From Desulfobacteraceae bacterium (GTDB lineage Bacteria > Desulfobacterota > Desulfobacteria > Desulfobacterales > Desulfobacteraceae), in the NCBI GenBank assembly GCA_003354055.1, contig PIVQ01000516.1, positions 1 to 5,523 on the forward strand: a stretch of 5,523 nt of DNA. Direction: 5' to 3'. A program made the translations under genes and the position numbers. The stretch's first letter is position 1, and the number at the start of each line of letters is the position of its first letter. Shown here piece after piece: positions 1 through 5,523 of this stretch. The notes under the pieces are model-generated. The model ran no database searches. It was not told where the DNA came from and saw only the letters and a list, made by a program, of their open reading frames with translations.

Positions 1-1
1 T

Positions 2-1117
2 ATGGAGGACCTGAGGGACTGGGCCGCCACCGGATGTGTGGAAGTTACCCTGTCCGGCAAACACATGAGCCACACCGGCGCCACCTCCACGAATATGGTG
101 GCCGGTCTTGAAATGGCCCTGAATAACGGATATCACCCTCTGATGGATTGGCACCTGGGGCCTGAAACCGGGTATCCTGAACAGGGGGACTTTCGCACCT
201 TTGATGAATTCTTTGCAGCCTTTACCGCCCAGCAGCAGTTTATCATTGAAAAGACCATAGACCTCAACAACATGGCCGGCGAGGCCTATGCCTTTCTGCG
301 GCCCACTCCCTTGCTGAGCACCGCCATTCAGGGCGCTGTTGACAATGCTCTGGATGTGACAAAGGGGGGCGCCAAGTACAATACATCGGGCACCTTTAAT
401 ATCGGGCTTTCCGATGTGGTGGACTCCCTCATGGTCATAAAGACCCTGGTCTATGATACTAAGGCCGTGAGCTTTGCTGAACTGAAACAGGCCATTGACA
501 CCGACTTTGAACACCATCCGGCCCTTCATGCCATGGTCAGTAAAAAGGTGCCCAGGTTCGGTTCCGGCAGCGACGCGGCCGTTCAAATGGCAAACCGGGT
601 GACCGGCATGATCCACGCCGCCTACAAATCCCGGAAAAACTTCAGGGGAGGCGACTATACCGTGGGCTTCTGGTCCGTGGCCCAGCATGTGGCATACGGT
701 GCCCTGTCCGGCGCACTTCCTTCGGGCAGACTGGCCTTTACCCCGTTTACGCCGGGTGCCACCCCCCATCCCGGCGCCTCGAAAAGCTTCCTGGACAATA
801 TGCGGGATGTAGCCCGCCTGAATCCAAAGCACATGGACAACAACATTGCCTTTAACGTCAAGTTGGTGCCTTCGGACCGGGATTCCCGGGAAAAGACAGT
901 GAAGACCATGGCGGCCTACGTTCAATCCTACTTTGATCAGGGCGGGATGCAGGTCCAGTTCAACATGGTGGATTCCCGGGTGCTCAGGGATGCCATGGCC
1001 CACCCGGAAAACTATAAAAACCTCCTGGTCCGCATATCCGGGTACAATGCCTATTTTGTGAACCTGAACCGGGAAATGCAACTGGAACTGGTCGAACGGG
1101 CGGAGTACGAGGTATGA
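2..1117 (+). CDS. Glycyl radical enzyme, C-terminal part (start off the left edge)
   Basis: This is an oxygen-sensitive cytoplasmic enzyme that uses a backbone glycyl radical to make a catalytic thiyl radical for C-X or C-C bond cleavage. The frame is open from the window edge; the ATG at 2 is internal, because only about 371 of the usual 800-plus residues are here. Visible residue 12 is the catalytic Cys in GCVE with the usual Glu two residues on (residue 14). GGAKYN follows at 122-127, FRGGDY at 214-219, SGRLAFTPFTPG at 241-252, and the radical site RISGYNAYF with Gly at 347, 25 residues from the end. The Cys-to-Gly distance of 335 is close to that of isethionate sulfite-lyase (468 to 805) and differs from 4-hydroxyphenylacetate decarboxylase (503 to 873). 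A single Cys in GCVE excludes pyruvate formate-lyase (Cys-Cys), and benzylsuccinate-type synthases lack this Glu. PFTPG replaces the PLADG-like segment of diol dehydratases and choline lyase. The substrate is unassigned because the N-terminal half of the pocket is missing. The activase follows directly. Confidence 0.95.
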   Translation: MEDLRDWAATGCVEVTLSGKHMSHTGATSTNMVAGLEMALNNGYHPLMDWHLGPETGYPEQGDFRTFDEFFAAFTAQQQFIIEKTIDLNNMAGEAYAFLRPTPLLSTAIQGAVDNALDVTKGGAKYNTSGTFNIGLSDVVDSLMVIKTLVYDTKAVSFAELKQAIDTDFEHHPALHAMVSKKVPRFGSGSDAAVQMANRVTGMIHAAYKSRKNFRGGDYTVGFWSVAQHVAYGALSGALPSGRLAFTPFTPGATPHPGASKSFLDNMRDVARLNPKHMDNNIAFNVKLVPSDRDSREKTVKTMAAYVQSYFDQGGMQVQFNMVDSRVLRDAMAHPENYKNLLVRISGYNAYFVNLNREMQLELVERAEYEV

Positions 1118-2046
1118 AGACTTCCGATCCCCTGGTGCTTGAAATAAAGGGCAACTCCCTGGATGACGGCCCCGGCATCCGTTCGGTAATCTTTTTAAAA
1201 GGATGCCCCCTGTCCTGTGTCTGGTGTCATAACCCGGAGAGCAAAAGCCCCGGGACTGAAATCAGTTTTGATTCCGGACAATGCGTGGGCTGCCATACTT
1301 GCCTTAAGACCTGCACCGAAAAGGCCCTGTCGGACAAAAATCCCTTTTTCATTGACCGGGAAAAATGCACGCTCTGCTTTGACTGTGTCAGTAGCTGCCC
1401 CTCCGGCGCCCTGGAGCAGACAGGCAAAGCCATGGACATTGAAAAGATTATAGAAACCGTGACCCGGGACAAGCCCTTCTTTGATACCAGCGGGGGCGGG
1501 GTGACCTTTTCCGGCGGAGAACCGGCTTTGTTTACGGATTTTCTGGGCCGGGCAGCCAAAGCATTCAAGGGAAACGGGGTCCATGTCCTTGTGGAAACCT
1601 GCGGGCTGTTTGACGGCCGGAAATTTGCGGAATCGGTATACCCCCACCTGGACCTGATCTATTTTGACATCAAATTAGCGGACAGCCAGACCCATAAAAA
1701 ATACTGCGGCAGGTCCAACGACACCATACTTGAAAATTTTCGCACCCTGTACCGCAGATCTCTTACCGGCGGCGTACCGTTGCTGCCCAGAATCCCTTTG
1801 ATCCCGGAAATCACCGATACGAAAGAAAACCTTGAGGCCATCATCGCCCTGTTCAGGGAAGAGGGGGTGACCGAAACCCGGCTGCTGCCCTACCATCCCC
1901 TGTGGCAGGAGAAAAACCAAAAACTGGGAATAGAGTCGTCGTCTTCACCGGGGACGATGGACCAGAGTCTGGACCAATGGCTGGCTGGGGAACGGGTAGC
2001 TGAGTGTGAAAGCTTGTTTGAGCAGGCAGGTATTTTAACAGAATGA
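1114..2046 (+). CDS. Glycyl radical enzyme activating enzyme (radical SAM, two ferredoxin-type clusters)
   Basis: This enzyme cleaves S-adenosylmethionine reductively and abstracts hydrogen from the glycine of the partner lyase encoded just upstream. The N-terminus has the activase signature DDGPGIRSVIFLKGC, then the radical SAM cysteines C31, C35, C38 (CX3CX2C, CPLSCVWC). An inserted ferredoxin-like domain carries C57, C60, C63, C67 and C85, C88, C91, C95, enough for two extra [4Fe-4S] clusters. SGGEP at 133-137 is the SAM-binding motif. At 310 residues it has the usual length of the PFL2-type activases and is longer than the PFL activase, which lacks the insert. The start is the ATG that overlaps the previous stop as ATGA, with GGAG at 1102-1105 eight bases upstream, implying translational coupling and one operon. 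Specificity follows the lyase and cannot be read here. All cluster cysteines are intact. Confidence 0.96.
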   Translation: MKTSDPLVLEIKGNSLDDGPGIRSVIFLKGCPLSCVWCHNPESKSPGTEISFDSGQCVGCHTCLKTCTEKALSDKNPFFIDREKCTLCFDCVSSCPSGALEQTGKAMDIEKIIETVTRDKPFFDTSGGGVTFSGGEPALFTDFLGRAAKAFKGNGVHVLVETCGLFDGRKFAESVYPHLDLIYFDIKLADSQTHKKYCGRSNDTILENFRTLYRRSLTGGVPLLPRIPLIPEITDTKENLEAIIALFREEGVTETRLLPYHPLWQEKNQKLGIESSSSPGTMDQSLDQWLAGERVAECESLFEQAGILTE

Positions 2047-2095
2047 TTCAAAGGCGGTAAAATTCCCCCCGGACTTTTATTTCTCTTTCCGGATG

Positions 2096-2104
2096 TGCTA
2101 TGGT
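2096..2104 (+). promoter_or_regulatory. Possible extended -10 element for the second transcription unit
   Basis: The string TGTGCTATGGT contains TGC followed by TATGGT, which matches four of six positions of the -10 consensus and has the extended -10 TGn. The hexamer 17 bases upstream (TTTATT at 2076-2081) is a poor -35. It sits about 75 bases before the next start codon in the only gap between firmly called genes longer than 100 bases. The match is weak and could be chance. Confidence 0.2.
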
Positions 2105-2142
2105 GTTCAAACCTTTTACAACCCCTTGTTCAGCTGGCGAAA

Positions 2143-2156
2143 CCGTTCTGGAACGG
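2143..2156. promoter_or_regulatory. 14-bp perfect inverted repeat in the leader of the MBL-CNB gene
   Basis: CCGTTC, a 2-base centre TG, then GAACGG form a perfect palindrome ending 13 bases before the Shine-Dalgarno. Flanking CTGGC (2134-2138) and GCCGG (2163-2167) can also pair in RNA with one G-U wobble, giving a longer imperfect hairpin that abuts the Shine-Dalgarno. It may be a dimeric repressor operator or a translational control hairpin. It does not match the CRP (TGTGA-N6-TCACA) or FNR (TTGAT-N4-ATCAA) consensus. Function is inferred from position and symmetry only. Confidence 0.35.
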
Positions 2157-2169
2157 AATGATGCCGGCA

Positions 2170-2174
2170 GGAGG
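2170..2174 (+). promoter_or_regulatory. Strong Shine-Dalgarno GGAGG fixing the start of the MBL-CNB gene
   Basis: GGAGG lies five bases (all T) before the ATG at 2180. An in-frame TGA at 2159-2161 rules out any longer reading, so this start is well determined. Confidence 0.85.
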
Positions 2175-2179
2175 TTTTT

Positions 2180-4348
2180 ATGGATGCCATTGCCCCCTTA
2201 AACAGACTCTCCAGAGGCGGACTGATTGTCACGACCGCATCCGGCCAGGTGCAGTTCGGCGCCCCCCCGGAAACCATCAAAGATACCATTGAAAGCAAAG
2301 AAGGGGTCCCCAGGACCTTTATCCTGCCGCCTGATATGTTCAGCCTTGAGGCGGGTTTCTCCATGGCTGAACTGGAATTCCCCATTTATTATAATTTTTT
2401 TTTCAAGCAGCAGACCATCCGTGTCATCTGCACCGGAGAACAGAAGCAACGGGTGCTGACCGTCTTGAAAGAAGCCCTGTTCGGGCCAGAACACCTTGAC
2501 TATGCAGATGAATTCATAAAGGGTACCAACACCCCGGGATATCCGAATCTGGCTGCGGAAATGATGAATTTTCGAACCATGCCGATTCAGGGCACGGTCA
2601 GACCCATGGAAATTAATGATGTGGTGGAATTTTATCTGGCCGAACCCGGAAATCCAATAGTTCTGGAGACCCTTGAAATTCAATTGGACGAGGATAACAC
2701 ATACACCCTGAAGGATCAGGGAGAGGCCAAGGCAGTTTTTAACGGCAGCCAGTCCCTGGTGCCTGCAAGAAAGACGGATTTCAGTTCCAATCAGGTCTTT
2801 CATCCCCCGCTATTCGGCATCACCACCCTGGGCTCAGGCCACGGATTTGCCCCAAATGCGATGACCTCGGGTATGATCATCTGGATCAATCGCAGAGGGA
2901 TTATGGTGGACCCACCGGTGAATGCAGCAGTGGAACTGGTGCGCCTCGGTGTGTCTCCCAAGGTGCTGGACAGCATTATCCTGACCCACTGCCATGCAGA
3001 CCATGATGCAGGAACCCTTCAAAAAATCATGCAGGAAGGCAACATCATCCTGTATACCACCCCGACCATATTCAACAGCTTTATCCGCAAATCCTCGGCC
3101 CTGACCGATATTCCGGCGGCACTTCTGGAGCAGGCAGTCCACTTTGTGCCTCTGACCATAGGCGCGCCCATGAATATCAACGGCGGTATGTTTCAGTTCA
3201 ACTATTCCCTGCACTCCATCCCCACCATCTCCATCCAGGCCGGGTACGGCGGTAAAAAAATGATGTACAGTTCAGACACCCATAATGATCCGGCCTTTGC
3301 AGACCAGCTTTTTGAAAAAGGCGTGGTCAGTGAGAACCGCAGAGACTTTCTCAAAGACTTTCCCTGGCATATGGATATTATTTTTCATGAGGCAGGTATC
3401 CCGCCCCTGCATACCCCTATGTCGGTCCTGGTGAATTTGCCTGAAGAAGTCAGGGAACGGCTGTACCTTGTCCATGTCACCAACGATATGATACCCGAGG
3501 GCAGCGGTCTGAAAATGGCTCCCACCGGATTATCGGCAACTCTGAAACTTGATGTAGCCCCGCCCGAGTTCAGCAGGCCGGTTGAAATTCTGGGAACCTA
3601 CATAGACCAGCCCCTGTTCCACAGCCTTCCCCCTGAAAAAACCATGGAATTCCTTTGCATTACCCAGACCCGTCACTGCAAGCCGGGTACGACCATCATC
3701 AAAAAAGGAAACCCTGGAGAGCACTTCTATATGATCATGACCGGCCAGATTGATATCAGCCTTGCAGGAGAAATTCTGACCAGTTATGGAAGGGGAGATT
3801 TCTTCGGGGAAAAATGTTTATTCTCAAATGCCCCGAGGACAGCAACCGCCATTACCAAAAGCGATGTCCGCCTCATTGTCATTGCGAAACAGGATATGCT
3901 GGCCTTTATCCGGAACACTTCTGTGGAAGAGACCCTTTTCCACCTCTCTTCAGTCCAGAACAAACAATTGAGGGACCGCCTGGATTTGAATCCCGTTTTC
4001 CGGAACCTGACGCCATCCCAGAAGACCCAGCTTTTCCAGATAATGACCCCTGCAGCAGGCCCGGGAGAGGACAACATGACAGTCATCCGCCAGGGAGAGC
4101 CCTCAGACGCCTGCTACTTTATTGCCAGGGGCCAGGTCCGTGTGACCCGGGACGGATCAGATATCACCACATTGGACGCGGGAGCCCTTTTCGGCACATG
4201 GATGATTTTTGATGAAACCGCACCGTCATCCTTTTCATTCATTTCAGATTCTGAGACCGGTCTTTTCCGGATGGACGGCCAGGACCTCACCGCATTTGTC
4301 AAAAACAACCCCGGTGTATTTTTAAAGTTATATAACCATGCCTATTAA
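2180..4348 (+). CDS. Metallo-beta-lactamase-fold hydrolase with two C-terminal cyclic-nucleotide-binding domains
   Basis: This is a 722-residue soluble protein with no signal peptide or membrane segment, likely a ligand-gated hydrolase. Residues 1-200 form a domain I do not recognise by name (LIVTTASGQVQFGAPPETI near the start, FPIYYNFFFK at 67-76). The MBL domain spans about 205-475. It has THCHADHDAG with metal ligands H270, H272, D274, H275, then H345, D366 (YSSDTH), HEA at 403-405, HTP at 411-413 and H432 (LVHVTND). The complete ligand set suggests an active dinuclear metal site of the tRNase Z / phosphodiesterase-like branch. CNB1 (about 485-590) has a full phosphate-binding cassette FGEKCLFSNAPRTAT with E544 and R553. 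CNB2 (about 600-715) has FGTWMIFDETAPSS, where Thr673 and Ser683 replace those Glu and Arg. Dictyostelium GbpA/GbpB share the MBL-plus-two-CNB layout, so cyclic nucleotide phosphodiesterase activity is a reasonable but unproven guess. It overlaps the following radical SAM gene by 11 bases. Confidence 0.93.
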   Translation: MDAIAPLNRLSRGGLIVTTASGQVQFGAPPETIKDTIESKEGVPRTFILPPDMFSLEAGFSMAELEFPIYYNFFFKQQTIRVICTGEQKQRVLTVLKEALFGPEHLDYADEFIKGTNTPGYPNLAAEMMNFRTMPIQGTVRPMEINDVVEFYLAEPGNPIVLETLEIQLDEDNTYTLKDQGEAKAVFNGSQSLVPARKTDFSSNQVFHPPLFGITTLGSGHGFAPNAMTSGMIIWINRRGIMVDPPVNAAVELVRLGVSPKVLDSIILTHCHADHDAGTLQKIMQEGNIILYTTPTIFNSFIRKSSALTDIPAALLEQAVHFVPLTIGAPMNINGGMFQFNYSLHSIPTISIQAGYGGKKMMYSSDTHNDPAFADQLFEKGVVSENRRDFLKDFPWHMDIIFHEAGIPPLHTPMSVLVNLPEEVRERLYLVHVTNDMIPEGSGLKMAPTGLSATLKLDVAPPEFSRPVEILGTYIDQPLFHSLPPEKTMEFLCITQTRHCKPGTTIIKKGNPGEHFYMIMTGQIDISLAGEILTSYGRGDFFGEKCLFSNAPRTATAITKSDVRLIVIAKQDMLAFIRNTSVEETLFHLSSVQNKQLRDRLDLNPVFRNLTPSQKTQLFQIMTPAAGPGEDNMTVIRQGEPSDACYFIARGQVRVTRDGSDITTLDAGALFGTWMIFDETAPSSFSFISDSETGLFRMDGQDLTAFVKNNPGVFLKLYNHAY

Positions 4349-5390
4349 AGATTATCAATTTGAAACCGGTATATACCGGCCGCCCAGCGAAGGGGGCAGC
4401 GACTCCCTGCTTGTGAGATTAACCCGGAACTGCCCCTGGAACCATTGTACCTTTTGCGCCATGTACAAGACGGAAAAATTTGCGCTCCGGCCTCTGGAAG
4501 AGATCAAATCAGACATCAATGCCATGGCCGATCTGGCCAATGATCTGAAAGCCGAATCTAAAAAACAGGGACACGGCGGACAGATCACACAGCAAGCCGT
4601 AATGGCTCTGTTTGAACGGTCGTCAAGCCTTAATCACCATCACGGAGCTGCCATGCTCATCCAATGGCTGATGGCAGGCGGGGGTACCGCCTTTCTTCAA
4701 GACGGCAATTCAATGATCATGCCGCCGAAGGATCTGATCGCAACCCTGACCCATTTAAAAACCACCTTTCCATCCATCCACAGGATCACCACCTATGCCC
4801 GGGCCAGGACCATAGCCCAGCGATCCCATGAAAATTTGAAAGCTATCAGGGCTGCAGGCCTGGACCGGGTCCACCTAGGAATGGAAACCGGGGATGACGA
4901 CCTGTTGAAAAGTATTAAAAAAGGGGTCTCGGCAGACGGTCATATTGAAGGAGGGAAAAAAGCCATGGCAGCCGGATTCCAGGTATCTGAATACTGGATG
5001 CCGGGTCTTGGGGGCAAAGAAATGACTGACCAACATGCCCAAAATACAGCCCGGGTGCTCAATGCCGTCAATCCCCATTATATCCGTTCACGGCCTTTCA
5101 GACCCATTCCGGGCACCCCCATCCAGACCCAAGTCCACTCGGGAGACGTCACCCTGCTTACCCCGAAAGAGCAGCTCCTGGAACTCAAGCAGATGATCCA
5201 GACTCTGGAGGTGACCTCAAAGGTCTGTTTTGACCATGCCGGCAACCATTGGCGAACCGCCCGTGGTGATCTGGTCTTTACCCATGATTATGAGGGGTAT
5301 CAATTCCCTGAAGAAAAAGGCAAGGTGCTGGAAAGGATCGAACGGGGCCTGGCCTTTGACCAGAAGCCCGGGGCATTTATCCACTTGTAA
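4338..5390 (+). CDS. Radical SAM protein of unknown function (CX4CX2C, Elp3/MiaB-like superfamily branch)
   Basis: This 350-residue cytoplasmic protein probably cleaves S-adenosylmethionine at a [4Fe-4S] cluster; its substrate is unknown. The cluster cysteines are C32, C37, C40 in RNCPWNHCTFCAMYK, with four residues between the first two instead of three. About 75 residues later comes the glycine-rich strand GGGTAFLQDGNSMIM (114-128), then RITTYARARTI (149-159), LDRVHLGMETGDD (175-187), YWMPGLGG and RPIPGTPI. This order (Cys motif, GG strand, YARA, G-E-T/S-G, MPG) fits the Elp3-type radical SAM core. The sequence belongs to a group I recall as widespread in Desulfobacterota and Geobacter-like bacteria and annotated only as radical SAM protein. 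No B12-binding, ferredoxin or TRAM domain is visible. The start ATG lies inside the end of the MBL-CNB gene (11-base overlap) with no clear Shine-Dalgarno, suggesting translation is coupled to that gene. The YRPPSE segment just before the Cys motif supports this start. Confidence 0.93.
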   Translation: MPIKDYQFETGIYRPPSEGGSDSLLVRLTRNCPWNHCTFCAMYKTEKFALRPLEEIKSDINAMADLANDLKAESKKQGHGGQITQQAVMALFERSSSLNHHHGAAMLIQWLMAGGGTAFLQDGNSMIMPPKDLIATLTHLKTTFPSIHRITTYARARTIAQRSHENLKAIRAAGLDRVHLGMETGDDDLLKSIKKGVSADGHIEGGKKAMAAGFQVSEYWMPGLGGKEMTDQHAQNTARVLNAVNPHYIRSRPFRPIPGTPIQTQVHSGDVTLLTPKEQLLELKQMIQTLEVTSKVCFDHAGNHWRTARGDLVFTHDYEGYQFPEEKGKVLERIERGLAFDQKPGAFIHL

Positions 5391-5428
5391 CAAATGTATG
5401 GAATCAGGAATTCTCAATATGGATAGGT

Positions 5429-5523
5429 ATGCCCAAAAAGCGAGAGCGGCGAGAACCGCTCGATCAGCGAGAGCAGCAGGTGGAGAACCTTCGGTTGGCC
5501 TTTTTTTATAGTAAGTGCTGCCG
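5429..5523 (+). CDS. Possible start of a further gene, cut by the right edge
   Basis: From ATG 5429 the frame stays open to the end of the window. Its first 20 residues are MPKKRERREPLDQREQQVEN, followed by LRLAFFYSKCC. A charged, Lys/Arg/Glu/Gln-rich start passing into a hydrophobic stretch looks more like real protein than the Ala/Arg-rich competing frame from ATG 5419. Against it, the Shine-Dalgarno is poor: GGATAGG (5421-5427) is only one base from the ATG and AGGA (5406-5409) is 19 bases away. I do not recognise the family from 31 residues. If this is a gene, the T7 run at 5501-5507 codes for Phe-Phe-Tyr and is not a terminator. Confidence 0.42.
   Translation, partial: MPKKRERREPLDQREQQVENLRLAFFYSKCC
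5439..5474 (+). repeat. Short direct repeat AGCGAGAGC with internal hairpin
   Basis: AGCGAGAGC occurs at 5439-5447 and 5466-5474. A related GAGAACC follows each copy (5451-5457 and 5483-5489), so the segment looks like an imperfect tandem duplication of about 30 bases. Between the copies GAGCGG (5444-5449) and CCGCTC (5456-5461) form a perfect 6-bp stem with a 6-base loop. It lies 49 bases after the radical SAM stop codon. Confidence 0.5.
5482..5507 (+). terminator. Weak candidate rho-independent terminator
   Basis: AACC (5486-5489), loop TTC, GGTT (5493-5496) make a short stem that can be extended by GG (5482-5483) with CC (5499-5500) across a 2x2 mismatch, followed by T7 at 5501-5507. The location after the radical SAM gene suits a terminator, but the stem is short and interrupted. 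The call conflicts with the possible gene starting at 5429. Confidence 0.3.

Noticed and set aside
2..1117. Pyruvate formate-lyase or benzylsuccinate/alkylsuccinate synthase
   Set aside because: There is one catalytic Cys rather than the Cys-Cys of pyruvate formate-lyase, and the GCVE Glu is absent from the succinate-adding synthases.
1195..1647. 150-residue reverse-strand open frame inside the activase gene
   Set aside because: It lies wholly opposite a gene with intact cluster motifs and shows no recognisable domain; it is a shadow of that coding frame.
2069..2092. Terminator after the activase gene (CCGGA / TCCGG stem)
   Set aside because: The stem is only 5 bp with a 14-base loop and no T tract follows it, so it is too weak to call.
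2115..2120. TTTACA as a -35 element
   Set aside because: It matches five of six bases of TTGACA, but no -10-like hexamer lies 16-18 bases downstream.
2135..2149. Sigma-54 promoter-like TGGC...TTCT
   Set aside because: The GG half is present but the invariant GC of the -12 element is CT, so the match fails at an essential position.
2198..2803. 201-residue reverse-strand open frame
   Set aside because: It is antisense to the N-terminal domain of the MBL-CNB gene, has no recognisable motif, and the + strand gene has a strong Shine-Dalgarno and continuous domains.
5419..5511. 30-residue Ala/Arg-rich reading frame with an AGGA eight to nine bases upstream
   Set aside because: The spacing of AGGA is good, but the composition is that of an off-frame reading of a repeat and it overlaps the more protein-like frame from 5429.

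Overview
The window looks like chromosomal DNA from a strictly anaerobic bacterium, most likely a sulfate-reducing Desulfobacterota (Desulfobacteraceae-like). This is inferred from a glycyl radical enzyme with its dedicated activase, a second unrelated radical SAM protein, and the moderate-GC codon use (CTG, GCC, ACC favoured, by eye). No rRNA, tRNA or lineage marker is present to confirm it. All genes read on the + strand.

Region 1 (1-2046) is a two-gene catabolic-type module. It holds the C-terminal part of a glycyl radical enzyme (catalytic Cys in a GCVE motif, glycyl radical site RISGYNAYF) whose start lies off the left edge. Its activating enzyme (radical SAM plus two [4Fe-4S] ferredoxin-type motifs) overlaps it by ATGA. 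The substrate is not readable. The motifs exclude pyruvate formate-lyase and benzylsuccinate-type synthases and leave a C-S or C-C lyase of the isethionate-lyase / arylacetate-decarboxylase type, or an uncharacterised relative.

Region 2 (2047-2179) is the only sizeable gap between firmly called genes. It has no strong terminator. It contains a 14-bp perfect inverted repeat just before a good Shine-Dalgarno, so a second transcription unit probably starts here.

Region 3 (2180-5390) encodes a 722-residue protein joining a metallo-beta-lactamase-fold hydrolase to two C-terminal cyclic-nucleotide-binding (CNB) domains. It overlaps by 11 bases a 350-residue radical SAM protein with an atypical CX4CX2C motif. 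The first CNB keeps the Glu and Arg that hold a cyclic nucleotide and the second has lost both. The layout recalls the cGMP-stimulated phosphodiesterases GbpA/GbpB of Dictyostelium. A cyclic-nucleotide-gated hydrolase co-translated with a radical SAM enzyme is the most interesting hypothesis in this window.

Region 4 (5391-5523) is repeat-rich. It contains either the first codons of another gene running off the right edge (ATG at 5429) or a weak hairpin plus T7 terminator for region 3. The two readings compete and are both listed.
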